From an uncultured Campylobacter sp. (GTDB taxonomy: Bacteria; Campylobacterota; Campylobacteria; Campylobacterales; Campylobacteraceae), in NCBI RefSeq assembly GCF_937997405.1, contig NZ_CALKTL010000039.1, forward strand, positions 1-7,331: a stretch of 7,331 nt of DNA, written 5' to 3'. Each line of letters begins with the position of its first letter. Within the stretch, counting starts at the first letter, position 1. Positions 5,708 through 7,331 of the stretch are shown here, in pieces. The translations under genes and the position numbers were made by a program. The notes under the pieces are model-generated. The model was not told the DNA's origin, ran no database searches, and saw only the letters and a list, made by a program, of their open reading frames with translations.

Positions 5708-6268
5708 ATGGACGAGTATTATTATGAAATTTTACGCAAAATTTCGCTTTCGATGTTTAGAGATAGGCTTTTTGGGATCTTTCACGGCTCGATTTCAGCA
5801 AAAATTAAAGAAAATCAATTTTTGATCAACAAAAAAGACGCGATTTTCGATAGCCTGGATAGGGGTGATTTTATAACGCTATTTTCAAAAAAAGACTACC
5901 GCTGGCAGGATGCTAGCATCGATAGTGACATACATATAAATATCTATAAAAATATCAAAGAGGCGAAATTCGTAACCTACGCGACACCACCATATCTCGT
6001 CGCATATACGCTGGAGCATGATTTTATTTTGCCGCGAGATTACTTTGGGGCGAGTAAATTTAAACGCATTGAAATTTACGATCCTAAGAACTACGACGAC
6101 TGGCACGAGCGCGCGCCGTACGAAATTTGTAACTATATGATAAATGAAAATAGCGATATAATGGTGATTCGTGGCTATGGGGTTTTTGCCTATGCAAGGA
6201 GCGCGCAGCAAATGGCGAAAAAAATAGCGATTTTAGAAATGAGTTCAAAGCTGCTTTTGCTAAGCTAA
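5708..6268 (+). CDS. Class II aldolase/adducin-fold protein, likely without the metal site
   Basis: The 186-residue length and motif order match the class II aldolase/adducin N-terminal domain, the fold of zinc-dependent fuculose- and ribulose-phosphate aldolases and epimerases. GSISAKI (27-33) sits where the family has the GN(I/L)S phosphate loop, followed by a FLINKKDAIFDSL strand. D72-S-D-IHINIY80 corresponds to the SSE..lH..iY region that carries the catalytic acid. The usual HTH metal motif appears as T90-Y-A-T-P-P95, and the later NHG appears as R155-G-Y157-G158. All three expected histidines are therefore replaced, by Y91, T93 and Y157 in my alignment. The C-terminal helix (RSAQQMAKKIAILEMSS) is normal for the family. 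The product is probably cytoplasmic, since no signal peptide is present. The ATG at 5708 has AAAGG six bases upstream. The alignment was made by eye; the fold is more certain than the loss of each ligand. Confidence 0.82.
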   Translation: MDEYYYEILRKISLSMFRDRLFGIFHGSISAKIKENQFLINKKDAIFDSLDRGDFITLFSKKDYRWQDASIDSDIHINIYKNIKEAKFVTYATPPYLVAYTLEHDFILPRDYFGASKFKRIEIYDPKNYDDWHERAPYEICNYMINENSDIMVIRGYGVFAYARSAQQMAKKIAILEMSSKLLLLS

Positions 6269-6352
6269 GATTAATGTATACTAAATCGTTTACTAACGCG
6301 TTATAATTCGCTAAAAATGCCTATTTTTCAGCCTTACATAAGGTTTTATCTG

Positions 6353-6358
6353 TATAAT
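6353..6358 (+). promoter_or_regulatory. Probable -10 box for the PpiD-like gene (TGTATAAT)
   Basis: TATAAT preceded by TG lies 42 bases before the ATG at 6401, in a 132-base AT-rich spacer. A second TATAAT at 6302-6307 is an alternative. The gene also has AAGGA at 6391-6395, five bases before its start. Its own promoter means it need not be cotranscribed with the aldolase-fold gene. Confidence 0.5.
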
Positions 6359-6400
6359 TACTAACAAAAAATTTCTTTAGTTAGCTATTTAAGGATTTAG

Positions 6401-7331
6401 ATGATAGAATGGATGCAAAAGCATAAGAAGTCGCTTATACCGACGATCTGGATAAGCACGATAGCTTTCGTGGGCGCAGGCTTCGTCGGCTGGGGCGCAT
6501 ATGATATGAATGCTAACCGCGCAGGCTCAATTGCTAGAGTAGGGCAGATTTCCATAACCAATCAAGAACTAAACACAAAATACTCCGAACTATACAACAG
6601 GCTGAGTGCTATGAGCGATGGGCAATTTACTCAAGAACAAGCCAAAAATATGCATCTAGATCAGATCGCAGTAGATCAGTTAATTGGCGAAGCGTATTTT
6701 CTAAATTTTGCTAAAGACTTAGGCGTTCAGGCCAGTGATAAAGATGTGGCGGAATTTGTGCTAAACTCGCCGAATTTTCAGGAAAACGGTGCATTTAGTA
6801 AAGAACTTTACGATAATGTCGTAAGGAATTCAGGACTAACTAAAAAGGAATTTGAGCGCAATCTACAAAAGGTCTTAACTTTAGAAAAGCTCGGCAAAGC
6901 GCTAAAAATAACGCCTAGCCCTAAGATCGTAGAAGTATTCGCAGCATCGCAGCTGATGCAGGATAAGGTTTCTGCAGAGATAATCTACGCCGATGCTAAC
7001 GTCACTTTTAGCGACGACGAGCTAAAGAAATTTTGGGAAGGCGAGAAATCGCACTTTATGACAGAGAAAAAATATAATCTAGGGGCCTATTTCGTAGCGC
7101 CTAGCAATGCGGATGTAAACGAAACGGAGCTAGGTGAATTTTACGAAGAGCACAGAGGCGAGTATAGAAGCCTGGATGATAAATTATTGGATTTTGCAGA
7201 AGCCAAACCTAATGTCTTAAAAGATTACCGCATGGATCAGGTTAAAAAAGACGCTACAAAGGATTATCTGGAGATCAAAAAAGGCAAGCTCGATACTAAT
7301 GAAACTATAGTTGCTACGGCTAGCAATTTTC
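6401..7331 (+). CDS. PpiD/SurA-like periplasmic folding factor, membrane anchored (3' end outside window)
   Basis: The first 310 codons are visible and the frame is open at the window edge. The product begins with a short basic cytoplasmic end (MIEWMQKHKK) and one membrane segment (about 12-34). A SurA-type N-terminal chaperone domain follows, starting with VGQISITNQEL (47-57) and including DQIAVDQLIGEAYFLNFAKDLGV and NPNFQ-type helix turns to about residue 165. This is the PpiD layout: inner-membrane anchored, facing the periplasm, helping newly exported proteins fold. The FSDDELKKFWEGEKSHFMT (about 203-221) and ETELGEFYEEHRGEYRS (about 241-257) segments match the paired spacer helices that precede the parvulin domain in PpiD. 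Instead of a parvulin domain, the sequence continues with LDFAEAKPNVLKDYRMDQVKK, which resembles the part after it. The C. jejuni counterpart is, as I recall, Cj0694. In relatives ftsA and ftsZ follow. Confidence 0.88.
   Translation, partial: MIEWMQKHKKSLIPTIWISTIAFVGAGFVGWGAYDMNANRAGSIARVGQISITNQELNTKYSELYNRLSAMSDGQFTQEQAKNMHLDQIAVDQLIGEAYFLNFAKDLGVQASDKDVAEFVLNSPNFQENGAFSKELYDNVVRNSGLTKKEFERNLQKVLTLEKLGKALKITPSPKIVEVFAASQLMQDKVSAEIIYADANVTFSDDELKKFWEGEKSHFMTEKKYNLGAYFVAPSNADVNETELGEFYEEHRGEYRSLDDKLLDFAEAKPNVLKDYRMDQVKKDATKDYLEIKKGKLDTNETIVATASNF

Noticed and set aside
5885..6211. 108-codon minus-strand frame opposite the aldolase-fold gene
   Set aside because: Antisense shadow: the plus-strand frame matches a known fold and has proper start signals.

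Overview
The window looks like chromosomal DNA from a Campylobacter of the higher-GC, oral type (C. gracilis, C. showae or C. rectus are candidates, but the species cannot be fixed from this sequence). The reasons are the compact class A RNase P RNA, the many runs of AAATTT/TAAAATTT, the codon use, and the order of rsmH next to a divergent SurA/PpiD-like gene. As I recall, the same pairing occurs in C. jejuni around Cj0693c/Cj0694.

Left end (1-655): positions 1-219 hold an AT-rich minus-strand remnant. It resembles the C-terminal module of a secreted polymorphic (CdiA/filamentous-haemagglutinin type) toxin and is broken by an in-frame stop. Next comes a consensus -10 and the complete RNase P RNA gene rnpB (about 302-613, plus strand). 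No terminator hairpin follows it, and 42 bases later a small TTG-started lipoprotein gene begins (656-934). Positions 935-1925 are about 1 kb with no convincing gene.

Middle (1926-5643, minus strand): read in the direction of transcription this is rsmH (16S rRNA m4C1402 methyltransferase), then a 912-base gap without a convincing gene, then a single-pass FtsL/DivIC-like membrane protein, then rmuC. The last two overlap by 11 bases. rsmH followed by a one-TM, coiled-coil protein is the layout of the start of a division and cell-wall (dcw) cluster. The membrane protein is odd because it carries about 185 residues of low-complexity cytoplasmic sequence with YxxFxG repeats ahead of its membrane segment.

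Right end (5644-7331, plus strand): a 64-base divergent promoter region separates rsmH from a 186-residue class II aldolase/adducin-fold protein. All three expected metal-binding histidines of that protein appear to be replaced, so it may be a pseudoenzyme. Next is a PpiD/SurA-type periplasmic chaperone that runs off the window. In the part visible, the sequence seems to skip the parvulin domain.

I found no CRISPR array, insertion sequence, tRNA or complete defence system. The best candidates for something undescribed are the repeat-bearing FtsL-like protein, the histidine-less aldolase-fold protein and the stranded toxin fragment.
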